A DNA stretch of 62,585 nucleotides from a virus. The stretch's first letter is position 1, and each line of letters starts with the position of its first letter. The translations under genes and the position numbers were made by a program. The notes beneath the pieces are model-generated. The model saw nothing but the letters and a program-made list of their open reading frames with translations. It was not told the origin of the DNA and made no database searches. The stretch covers positions 1 to 62,585 of the IMG/VR virus record IMGVR_UViG_3300031787_000115; one strand, written 5' to 3'. Of this stretch, positions 39,909 through 47,075 are shown piece by piece.

Positions 39909-40631
39909 TTAGCGGCGGCGGCGAGGTTTGCGAGAGCCAACCTTTTCAGCAATACTTGCTTGCTTGCGAGCCACAGAAGTTAAATTGTAAGTGACGGTTT
40001 TTCTTGCATTATCGATTGAAACCCTGACGCCTTGCAGCTTGCCATAGCCAACGCCGGTCACCTTTTCAATCCGATCTCTAACTTTGTTGGCAGTGGCGAA
40101 CGGAAGCGGCTTTCCGGCCACCTTGGCAATGTAGCCTCCTAGTGTTTTTGCCTCAGTAGCCTCAACTTCTTTCTTTGAAAACTTGGATCGAAACACCGAT
40201 GCCGTGTTTCGTATGTCACTACCCCTAGCTTCATTGGCTTGAACCACTTGATCATTTGACAGCCATCTTTTCTTTCCCTTGGGCCCCATGTTTTGAGGCT
40301 GCAAACTTGCTCGCCCACCTTTAGCGGCCACCGCCTTCGCCCTCGCCCCACCCTTCACCTTCCCACCCTTCCCGACGGTCCCAGCGATTCGCCCCTTGAG
40401 CCGATCGAGCTGGGTGGCGCGTTGATTTCCTGCAGCAGTCTTCAGGCGGCCACCGCGAGCCGTGGCACCGCTGCCGCCCTGGCCGGTGATCTTGCCGGAG
40501 TTGTCGCGGGTGAGCCGATTGGTGCCGCGCTGCACACGCTTGGTGGCTGGCCTGCCGCCACGGCCGCCGCTGGAGCCACCACCACCACCAGAGAAGCGTC
40601 CGCGTGCATCGCGCTTGTAGGTCCGTGCCAT
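39909..40631 (-). CDS. RDARGRF-tagged basic protein 4
   Basis: A 240-residue protein. The tag MARTYKRDARGRFSGGGGGS and a basic Gly/Arg/Lys linker (to about residue 105) precede a more ordinary C-terminal domain (KKRWLSNDQVVQANEARGSD, then FRSKFSKKEVEATEAKTLGG). That domain is encoded by visibly A+T-richer DNA (about 39930-40310) than the tag, as if a foreign domain had been joined to it. A GGAATCCTGAGC element precedes the start. Confidence 0.75.
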   Translation of the reverse strand: MARTYKRDARGRFSGGGGGSSGGRGGRPATKRVQRGTNRLTRDNSGKITGQGGSGATARGGRLKTAAGNQRATQLDRLKGRIAGTVGKGGKVKGGARAKAVAAKGGRASLQPQNMGPKGKKRWLSNDQVVQANEARGSDIRNTASVFRSKFSKKEVEATEAKTLGGYIAKVAGKPLPFATANKVRDRIEKVTGVGYGKLQGVRVSIDNARKTVTYNLTSVARKQASIAEKVGSRKPRRRR

Positions 40632-40664
40632 GGGTCAGCCTGTGCCGTCAGCTCAGGATTCCGT

Positions 40665-41000
40665 TCAGCCGCTTTTCTGCCGTGTCCTGGCGCTGCGCCG
40701 TCGCTTGCCGGCTGACGCCACCGGCCGGACGGCGCCGTCTGAACCGCGGCGCAGCTTGGCCGGAGCCAACGGGCCGCCCGGCAGCCGGCGGGGTCGATCG
40801 CGCAGGATCCAGGGCCCCACCCCACCGATCTCCTCCTTGCCCTTGGGGGCATCGCGGTTGGCCATCCGACTGGCCTTGCGCTTGGCGATCGCGCCCTGGG
40901 GCGCCACGGTGCGGGCCAGGGCAGTCCTCATGGTGCGAGGTGCAGCGCTGACACCACCCGCGAACCGCCCGCTGGCATCTCGCCGGTAGGTCCGTGACAT
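40665..41000 (-). CDS. RDARGRF-tagged basic protein 5
   Basis: A 111-residue protein starting MSRTYRRDASGRFAGGVSAA, the shortest family member. The rest is basic (LRDRPRRLPGGPLAPAKLRR) with little hydrophobic content. A CGGAAACCTGGG element lies 21 nt before the ATG. Confidence 0.68.
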   Translation of the reverse strand: MSRTYRRDASGRFAGGVSAAPRTMRTALARTVAPQGAIAKRKASRMANRDAPKGKEEIGGVGPWILRDRPRRLPGGPLAPAKLRRGSDGAVRPVASAGKRRRSARTRQKSG

Positions 41001-41020
41001 GGGAAAGCCTGTGCCGTCAA

Positions 41021-41036
41021 CCCAGGTTTCCGCCGG
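41021..41036 (-). promoter_or_regulatory. Start-associated element CGGAAACCTGGG
   Basis: The leftward copy in the divergent 110-bp gap 41001-41110; the rightward copy is at 41078-41091. Confidence 0.6.
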
Positions 41037-41077
41037 CAGACAGCACGTTGCAGAGCTGAAGGACTGGATCATCAGGC

Positions 41078-41091
41078 AGGAAACCTGAGGC
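41078..41091 (+). promoter_or_regulatory. Start-associated element AGGAAACCTGAGGC
   Basis: The rightward copy, 19 nt before the ATG at 41111. It shows that the element follows gene orientation. Confidence 0.6.
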
Positions 41092-41110
41092 AAAGCTCAG
41101 ACGCACTCAG

Positions 41111-41797
41111 ATGGCCCGCAAGTACCGCCGTGACGCTCGCGGTCGTTTCGCTAGTGGGGGATACTCCGGCCAGACGGGCGGCAGGGGTGCGCGGCTGAAG
41201 GGCGGTGGCACCACCAGGGCAGGTGGTGGGGCGAAGATGACAGCGGCCAGGGTTGGCGGGACATTGAAGGGTCGAAAGTCTCTAGAGCCAACCAAAGAGC
41301 TTGCCCGTATGTCTCGGCAGGTTAAAAAGCTCAAGGGAATGGAGTTTGAACCTCCAAGTTCTAAGAATAACTTTTTGTCTAGAGGTGGCGCCGCGACAAA
41401 AGCACTAGCAAACATAGAGCCTGGCTTCAGGAGGCTTAGAAGCCAAGCGAGAGACAACAGCTTCAGGCAGCGGATGGCCATTTCAGAAGCAAATAAGGCT
41501 TTTGAGACTCAAAGGGCTGTTAGCACTGGGGAGCTGTCTGGTCAGAAAGTGAAGTTCAGGTCTACCGCTGCAGCTCGCGCTAGATACACGGGCCAAGTGC
41601 GCGATGTTTTATCAAGCAAGAAAACCTATGGCCAGAACAAGAGGAGCAGTGGAATCAGCAGGTCTGTTGTTGGCCAGCAATTCAATCTTTTAGGTCGATC
41701 AACACCTATCAAGTCAAGCCGCAGGACCGCCAGCAATTTCAACGCCAACACTTACAAGGTGCGCGGCGGAGGACGTAGCCGGCTGGCAAACCGTTAA
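41111..41797 (+). CDS. RDARGRF-tagged basic protein 6
   Basis: A 228-residue protein. MARKYRRDARGRFASGG and the extended GYSGQTGGRGARLKGGG block match protein 3, but synonymous positions differ, so the peptide is under selection. From about residue 55 the sequence is unique (GMEFEPPSSKNNFLSRGGAA, ending YKVRGGGRSRLANR) and the DNA becomes A+T-richer. It is on the opposite strand to most family members. Function unknown. Confidence 0.75.
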   Translation: MARKYRRDARGRFASGGYSGQTGGRGARLKGGGTTRAGGGAKMTAARVGGTLKGRKSLEPTKELARMSRQVKKLKGMEFEPPSSKNNFLSRGGAATKALANIEPGFRRLRSQARDNSFRQRMAISEANKAFETQRAVSTGELSGQKVKFRSTAAARARYTGQVRDVLSSKKTYGQNKRSSGISRSVVGQQFNLLGRSTPIKSSRRTASNFNANTYKVRGGGRSRLANR

Positions 41798-41812
41798 CAC
41801 TGCATCCTTTCC

Positions 41813-41914
41813 GTGGCCACCGACTTCTACGACTACGCCAACCTCCGCCTGCTGATCCCCCAGCCGGCAGCGATCCCCGGCAACCTGTCGCAACCTCTGC
41901 GCTCGCCCCCATGA
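41813..41914 (+). CDS. 33-residue frame overlapping the zinc-binding gene
   Basis: GTG-started frame VATDFYDYANLRLLIPQPAA, ending in an ATGA overlap with the gene at 41911. Composition is plausible and the coupling is typical of this genome. It may be a leader peptide or a remnant. Confidence 0.35.
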   Translation: MATDFYDYANLRLLIPQPAAIPGNLSQPLRSPP

Positions 41915-42171
41915 GCTGCCGGCAATGCGAGCGCTGCGGCGCCCGATGGTTGAACGGGCTCCACTACTGGGCCACCGGCAAGCCGGGATCAGACCTCGAT
42001 CTCGCGGGCCTGGTCTGCAACGTCGTGAAGGATCCCCGCCGCCAGAACCCACTCCGGGGCATGGAGGGGGGCGACGCCTGGGAGAAGCGGCGGGCCTTCA
42101 TCGACGGGGCCACCGACAGCATCCAGCGCTGCAGCAACCTCCCCGGGGCCGATCAGTCGTCCGCCAGCTGA
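41911..42171 (+). CDS. Small zinc-binding protein
   Basis: An 86-residue protein with CRQCERCGARW at the N-terminus, then HYWATGKPGSDLDLAGLVC, a cysteine pattern fitting a zinc site. I associate the type with cyanobacterial phages and prophages. A truncated copy lies at 39710. Its 3' end overlaps the convergent portal gene by 19 bases. Confidence 0.65.
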   Translation: MSCRQCERCGARWLNGLHYWATGKPGSDLDLAGLVCNVVKDPRRQNPLRGMEGGDAWEKRRAFIDGATDSIQRCSNLPGADQSSAS

Positions 42172-43673
42172 GCGGTCACCTGATCGCTGCCGGGTAGGTC
42201 GATGTCCTCCTCGGCCAGGTCTTCACCGCCCGGCACCGGCGGGGCCTGCTCCTCCGTGTCCTGCTGCAGCTGCCGGGACTCCTCGGCCAGCCGCTCCAGC
42301 TCCTCCTCCGCGCTGCTGACGGTGGTGAGCCGGCCACCCTTGATCAGCTCCTCGACGAAGCTGCGCCGGCTGATCTGCGTGTTGGCATCCATGGCCGCGA
42401 GCTGAGCCACGTCAGCGGCCTCCAGCGGCCGGTCGTAGATGGTGGGGCTCATCACGATGCCGGCGCCCTCCTCCAGTCGATCGCCGGTGAACAGAGCCCA
42501 GATCGCCATGGCCCGTTGCATGGCGCTGTTCTTCTGCCGCGCCAGGTTGGCGATGCTGGCCTGGGCCTGCGTCGCCTCCAGCCCCGCCTGCGTAGCCGTC
42601 TTGGCGCTGCTGCCCTGCAGGAAGCTGATCGTCGCCTGACGCATGGCCTCTTCCAGCTCGGTGATCTGCGTCCGCTGTTCCGCCAGGCTTGAGGCTGACG
42701 GCTCCTCGAAGCGGAACGTTCCACCGGGCGGCAGGTCCACGACGGTGTTCGGCCCCAGCACCAGCGGCTTGGCGCGGCTGCCGGGGGCGTCGGGGGCTAC
42801 GCCGGTGCGGACGGGAACCGGCATGGCGCACTTGTGAGTCTTCTCCGCCAGGTCGCTGCGCTTCTGCAGGTGCTCGATCGACATCAGCGCCAGCTGCCGC
42901 AGGGGCAGGTGCCCCTTGCCGAAGCCCACCATCTCGGCCGAGTACCAGATCAGCGGCGGGAACGGCAGGGGGTTGCGGGCGGCATCGAGGTAGGTGCCCT
43001 GCTCCAGCTCCCGGACCACAGCCTCGCCGTTGCTGGCCCGGTCGATCGTCACCAGCCGCCAGACCCCGGGGCCGTGGATGCGGTAGCGGGCCTGGGTCTT
43101 GACCCCGTAGGCCTCGTCATCCACCTCGGCCAGCTCCAGGACCGTGGCCTGCTGCGGCACCTCCACACCGTTGACGGTGGCCAGGCGCCAGTTCAGGACG
43201 TGGGAGCGCTGATGCAGCGTCAGGTAGGGGCGGCGGCCCTGGGCCAGCTCCTCGGCCCGAGTGGCGGCCTCTCCCGGCGGCATCTCGACGGTGATCAGGC
43301 AGCCCCCATCCCGCAGGGCCAGGGCATCGGCAGCAGCCCAGAACGCGCGGTGATCGTTGCCCTCCAGGTCGATGTCGTCGGCGAACTGCTCCCACGTCTC
43401 CGGTGGGTCGGCCAGCTGATAGCGGGTCAGGACGCCCGTGAATCCCTCGATCGCCTGGCGGTAGACGGGTCGATAGACGGCCCGGCCGGTCCTGGCCTTG
43501 TAGGCGTCGTCAGGTTCGCCGGGCTCCTTCGGCAGGTAGGAGGCGATCGCGCCCCGCAGGGCATCCCAGCAGTCGCCCGCAACCTTCAGATCCGCGTCGA
43601 TCTCGCGCAGCACCGGATGCCGATAGCTGGGGAGCTTCGGGTCATCCGTTGGGTCGTCAATGCGGACCGCCAC
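42153..43673 (-). CDS. Portal protein (DUF4055-like)
   Basis: A 506-residue protein. Motifs include VYRQAIEGFTGVLTRYQLAD, the ALALRDGGCLITVEMPPGEA core, PLPFPPLIWYSAEMVGFGKG, and a helical barrel-like region ISFLQGSSAKTATQAGLEAT typical of DUF4055 portals. The acidic C-terminus is common for the type. GTG start, after a CGGAAACCTCAATC element. It forms the DNA entry ring at one capsid vertex. Confidence 0.82.
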   Translation of the reverse strand: MAVRIDDPTDDPKLPSYRHPVLREIDADLKVAGDCWDALRGAIASYLPKEPGEPDDAYKARTGRAVYRPVYRQAIEGFTGVLTRYQLADPPETWEQFADDIDLEGNDHRAFWAAADALALRDGGCLITVEMPPGEAATRAEELAQGRRPYLTLHQRSHVLNWRLATVNGVEVPQQATVLELAEVDDEAYGVKTQARYRIHGPGVWRLVTIDRASNGEAVVRELEQGTYLDAARNPLPFPPLIWYSAEMVGFGKGHLPLRQLALMSIEHLQKRSDLAEKTHKCAMPVPVRTGVAPDAPGSRAKPLVLGPNTVVDLPPGGTFRFEEPSASSLAEQRTQITELEEAMRQATISFLQGSSAKTATQAGLEATQAQASIANLARQKNSAMQRAMAIWALFTGDRLEEGAGIVMSPTIYDRPLEAADVAQLAAMDANTQISRRSFVEELIKGGRLTTVSSAEEELERLAEESRQLQQDTEEQAPPVPGGEDLAEEDIDLPGSDQVTAQLADD

Positions 43674-43697
43674 CTAGCTCTCGCGCTGCCTGCTGAT

Positions 43698-43712
43698 TGA
43701 GGTTTCCGGCCT
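43698..43712 (-). promoter_or_regulatory. Start-associated element CGGAAACCTCAA
   Basis: The element lies 24 nt before the portal GTG, overlapping the end of the sigma factor gene. Confidence 0.55.
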
Positions 43713-44521
43713 CAGGCCAGCAGATCCGCAAACCCCATCTGTTCAGCCGCTGCAGTCAGTTGCGCCAGGCTGCGGCCGCGGGGGCGGCGCGGGGCCTTGG
43801 CGGTCTCGCTGGCCTGCACCTCGGCGGCCTTCGCCACCAGCAGCGGCAGGGAGCGCTGCCGGTACTCCGCCAGCGGCACCCCGTCCAGCAGGCGCCGGAC
43901 ACGGCCCAGCAGCTGCCGCATCGCCAGGGTGGGAAACGGCTTGCGGCGCGGGGCCTCCCACCAGGCAGCGATCAGGCCGGCATCGCAGGGGCGGAGGTTG
44001 TCCCAAGCGCGCTCCACCAGGGGCAGGACAGCGCCGATCAGGTCGATCTCCTGCTCGGCATCCACGTGCCGGCCCTGGGTCTCGTCGTTCAGCTCACTGG
44101 TGCCGGTCATCGCGGCCAGCATCTCGGCCAGTTCATCGGGCCCGCTCAGCCCGCAGGCTTCCGCCACCGCTTCCGGGGTCATGTCCGGGTCGGCCAGCAG
44201 CGCCCGGGCCCGCCCCCATATCTCGCGCCAGCGCATCGGGAAGCGGATGGTGTAGGCGCTGTCGCGGAAGAAGTGCAGGATCTCGCCGTGAATGAACGGG
44301 TAGGCGATCGTTGAGAGCTTGCAGCCGCGGGCGGGATCGAAGCGCCGGCAGCCCTTGATCAGCCCCACGAAGGCCAGCGCTTCGAGGTCGTCGTAGGCCA
44401 CGGCCCCGCCCGTTTTCCTGAAGTAGCCCCAGGCCACCTTGCGCGCCAGCTTCAGGTTCGCGGTGACGAGGGCCTCCGACTCGGCGGTGGGCGGGTAGCG
44501 CTTGAGCTCCTCGCTGCTCAG
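43712..44521 (-). CDS. Sigma-70 family factor
   Basis: About 269 residues with a sigma region 2 pattern: LVTANLKLARKVAWGYFRKT, DLEALAFVGLIKGCRRFDPA, KLSTIAYPFIHGEILHFFRD. Region 3/4-like helices follow (TPEAVAEACGLSGPDELAEM). The start is unresolved. The frame is open to an ATG at 44791, but that part overlaps a better gene. A CTG at 44521 overlaps the TGA of that gene. It could direct late transcription from its place beside the terminase. Confidence 0.75.
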   Translation of the reverse strand: MSSEELKRYPPTAESEALVTANLKLARKVAWGYFRKTGGAVAYDDLEALAFVGLIKGCRRFDPARGCKLSTIAYPFIHGEILHFFRDSAYTIRFPMRWREIWGRARALLADPDMTPEAVAEACGLSGPDELAEMLAAMTGTSELNDETQGRHVDAEQEIDLIGAVLPLVERAWDNLRPCDAGLIAAWWEAPRRKPFPTLAMRQLLGRVRRLLDGVPLAEYRQRSLPLLVAKAAEVQASETAKAPRRPRGRSLAQLTAAAEQMGFADLLA

Positions 44522-44733
44522 CCCTCCGGAACCAGGATCATCCCGCCGACCAGCAGCGTTCCGCCGGGTCCGCGCTCGGCGCCCCGCAGTGGATGCCACG
44601 CCCCGCCGTACCGGCACCCCTCCAGCATCCCGCTCCGCTCCCGCCAGTGCCCCGCGATCGGGCGGCCCTTCAGCTCCTCCTGGCTCACCTCCGCCAGCCT
44701 CAGGTAGCACTCGGACAGGGGCTGCTGGTTCAT
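44518..44733 (-). CDS. Small protein upstream of sigma factor
   Basis: A 71-residue protein (MNQQPLSECYLRLAEVSQEE) with good composition that ends GGMILVPEG. Its TGA overlaps the presumed sigma start. A CGGAAACAT element variant lies 24 nt upstream. It may be translated with the sigma factor or joined to it by a -1 frameshift. Confidence 0.6.
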   Translation of the reverse strand: MNQQPLSECYLRLAEVSQEELKGRPIAGHWRERSGMLEGCRYGGAWHPLRGAERGPGGTLLVGGMILVPEG

Positions 44734-44795
44734 CGCCGGTGGTCGCACACGGCGCCATGTTTCCGGGCTCAGCGGTGGTGGTGGTGGGCATGGGA

Positions 44796-46199
44796 TCAGG
44801 AGAGGCGGCGGTTGCGGGCCGCCGTGGCGGCGGTGCTCAGGCGCTGCTGCTGGTCAGCGAAGCGCTCGAAGGGGTCAGCCGGCGCAGCCTCCAGACCCCG
44901 GCCGTAGTGGACCGTCGAGACGCGCATAGGGCCGGTGCCGGCGACGTAGTTGACGGCCTGGGTCACGGAATCAGCCAGGTCGTCGTGCCCGTCATCCCGC
45001 ACGCCGAGCGACAGCAGCTGCTCCTCCACGGCCCGCAACCAGGGCGCGGCCTGCGGATGCCAGATCAGGCCCTGCTCATAGCTGGGGGCAGCGGCGTTGC
45101 CCCGGGCCGCCTTCCCGCCGAGGGGGTTGACCTGCACGATCTGGTAGCCGGCGGCTTCGCGCTTGAGCTGGTCAATGATCGCGCTGCCGTTGGCCTTGTC
45201 CTCGATCAGGAGCTCACGGAACTGCCAGCGGTCCCAAAGCGTGCGGATCAGGGCCAGGGTGTCCACATAGCCGATCTTCTGGTTCGCGGCCGACAGCAGG
45301 TGCATCCGGCTGCTGCTGCAGCCCCAGACGGTGATGCCCACATAGTCGTTGCTCTTGCCCTCCTTAAAGTTGGCGTCAACGCTGCACAGGACCCGCTGGG
45401 AGGCCAGCGGCGGCAGCTCAGCCGGGTCGTAGTAGCTGAACCACTCGCGGCGGAAGATGGCGGCACCGCGCAGGTCCACCACCTCGGCCAGGTACTCCTG
45501 CGCGAACAGGTCTGGCCCCAGGGTTCGGCGGGCGGCCTCGATTTCAGCTTGCGCAACCCGGCCGCCGTCGGCGGTGGTGAAGCGGAAGCCGCTGCCCTCT
45601 GGGTCCTCCCCGGTCTCGGCAGCCCGCAGGGCATCAGTAAACCAGTTCTCACCGGCGGGGGTTGTGATAAACCAGGCCGGGCCCTGCTGATCGCTCAGGG
45701 CCGGCCGCAGGACCATCGTCCACGCGTCCTGCCGCACGTAGGCGGCCTCATCGACCACGCAGCCGGAGAGGCTCACGCCGCGCAACCGGTCGGGATCCTC
45801 GGCGCCCTTAAGGTAGATCCTGGCGCCGTTGATCAGCTCGATCGACAGCTCCCCCTCGTTCTTGCTGGCCAGGGCCGCCGGAGGCACGGTGCGCTTAAGG
45901 TCCACCCAGGCGATCTGCTTCGCCATGCGATAGGTGGCGGTCACGTAGTAGAACAACCCACCGGGGGTGGCCAGGGCCCAGGTCAGCAGGCGGGTGATCG
46001 ACAAAAAGGTCTTCCCGAACCGCCTGCCGGCCATCAGGTACTTGAACCGGGCGGGGTTGTCGTAGACGCTGCGCTGCGGGTCGCTGAGGGTGGCACTGAG
46101 GCTGCTGATGTAGTGGCTGATGTCCACCAGCTCCGGCTGCGCCCCGAGCTGCAGCAGATCCAGGGCGGCGAGCCTGGCACCGGGATCAGCTACCCGCAT
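44796..46199 (-). CDS. terL: Terminase large subunit
   Basis: A 467-residue packaging motor. The ATPase domain has a Walker A-type LMAGRRFGKTFLS and Walker B GCVVDEAAY with the catalytic Glu. The nuclease domain has CSVDANFKEGKSNDYVGITV and a C-terminal DDGHDDLADSVTQA. ATG at 46199 lies 14 bases inside terS. It translocates DNA into the prohead and cuts concatemers. Confidence 0.92.
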   Translation of the reverse strand: MRVADPGARLAALDLLQLGAQPELVDISHYISSLSATLSDPQRSVYDNPARFKYLMAGRRFGKTFLSITRLLTWALATPGGLFYYVTATYRMAKQIAWVDLKRTVPPAALASKNEGELSIELINGARIYLKGAEDPDRLRGVSLSGCVVDEAAYVRQDAWTMVLRPALSDQQGPAWFITTPAGENWFTDALRAAETGEDPEGSGFRFTTADGGRVAQAEIEAARRTLGPDLFAQEYLAEVVDLRGAAIFRREWFSYYDPAELPPLASQRVLCSVDANFKEGKSNDYVGITVWGCSSSRMHLLSAANQKIGYVDTLALIRTLWDRWQFRELLIEDKANGSAIIDQLKREAAGYQIVQVNPLGGKAARGNAAAPSYEQGLIWHPQAAPWLRAVEEQLLSLGVRDDGHDDLADSVTQAVNYVAGTGPMRVSTVHYGRGLEAAPADPFERFADQQQRLSTAATAARNRRLS

Positions 46200-46656
46200 C
46201 AGTGGGCTCCTGCGGCTCAACACCGAGACCGCGAGCCCTGAGGTTCAGCTGCAGGATGCGCTCCTGCTCCGGGGGGAGACCCGCAGCGATGATCGCGTCC
46301 ATCACGGCGGTCATGGTGCGTTTCTCAGCTCGGCGATCAGCGGCGGCGTCGGACCACTCCTCACGGAAGAAGGGGCTATGTGTCAGCAGCCAGGCCGCAT
46401 CCTTGGCCTCACCGGCTGCGATCTTGCGGGTAAGGGCGACTTCCGATCGCAGGATGGCCTCATGAATGGCCGTTGAAAATTGCTGCTGCAGCGGGTCTGC
46501 ATCAGGTGATCGACCATCACGCATCCATCGGCGGATGGTTTGCTCTGTGACCCCAACAGCGCGACCGATGGCCACGTAACTGGGGCAGTGTTCGGCTACC
46601 TCAACCGCAGCAGCGATGAGGTCAGGAGTGAGGGTGCTGGGTCTGCCGGCAGGCAC
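46186..46656 (-). CDS. terS: Terminase small subunit
   Basis: A 156-residue protein with an N-terminal HTH (CPSYVAIGRAVGVTEQTIRR) that would recognise the packaging site, then a helical oligomerisation core (AILRSEVALTRKIAAGEAKD). A GTG start at 46656 was chosen because the longer frame would read back through the promoter at 46683-46713. It overlaps terL. Confidence 0.8.
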   Translation of the reverse strand: MPAGRPSTLTPDLIAAAVEVAEHCPSYVAIGRAVGVTEQTIRRWMRDGRSPDADPLQQQFSTAIHEAILRSEVALTRKIAAGEAKDAAWLLTHSPFFREEWSDAAADRRAEKRTMTAVMDAIIAAGLPPEQERILQLNLRARGLGVEPQEPTDAGS

Positions 46657-46682
46657 GTCACGCGCACGGCTGGACGCGGGGG

Positions 46683-46713
46683 AGTCTAATCCCCTTGCTG
46701 CCGATTGGCAACC
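46683..46713 (-). promoter_or_regulatory. Terminase promoter with operator-like palindrome
   Basis: Minus strand TTGCCA and TAGACT are 17 nt apart, with GGTTGCCAATCGGCAGC across the -35. It is the only full operator-promoter found in the virion region and lies 27 nt before terS. Confidence 0.65.
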
Positions 46714-47075
46714 GAAGCAGCGGCGGCCTGCTCCAGCAGCCAGGTGCCGAAGCCGACGTGTGTGAAGACAGCGTGGGTGCCCGGCGGGGTGGGATAGGAC
46801 TGCGCCCACCACTCGCGGAAGCGGGCCTCGATGGCGGCGGGGGTTGGGGTGCTCATGGCTGAGGTTTCCGGTTGATGGCTGCCGATGGCCTCCAGCCAGT
46901 CGGCGGTGTCGCTGTGGCCGTGGCGCTGGCGGAGCAGGGCGGCCAGTTCGTGGGCGACGGCGGTGGACAGCAGCAGGCAGTCCTCACAGGCACGAGTGCA
47001 GGGGTTGAGGTCGGTGTTGGCGGCGCAGAGGGCCAGGGCCAGGCGGATGCGTTGCTGGGTGGTTTGCTCGGTCAT
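46686..47075 (-). CDS. Hypothetical protein, possibly two genes
   Basis: A 129-residue frame. The N-terminal part has four cysteines (LCAANTDLNPCTRACEDCLL). The C-terminal part, from an ATG at 46856, reads MSTPTPAAIEARFREWWAQS and is directly preceded by a CGGAAACCTCAGCC element. So a second start, or a fusion of two once separate genes, is likely. Its ATG overlaps the PP-loop gene stop. Function unknown. Confidence 0.6.
   Translation of the reverse strand: MTEQTTQQRIRLALALCAANTDLNPCTRACEDCLLLSTAVAHELAALLRQRHGHSDTADWLEAIGSHQPETSAMSTPTPAAIEARFREWWAQSYPTPPGTHAVFTHVGFGTWLLEQAAAASVANRQQGD
46857..46871 (-). promoter_or_regulatory. Start-associated element inside a reading frame
   Basis: CGGAAACCTCAGCC stands immediately before an internal in-frame ATG at 46856. 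Confidence 0.5.

Noticed and set aside
44522-44791. N-terminal extension of the sigma factor to the first ATG
   Set aside because: The extension is Gly/Arg/Pro-rich shadow coding over the better-supported 71-residue gene.
12343-46871. The late element as a promoter for the phage sigma factor (GGAAAC as -35)
   Set aside because: Several copies lie 0-20 nt before the start codon, leaving no room for a -10 and leader, and no shared second box was found.
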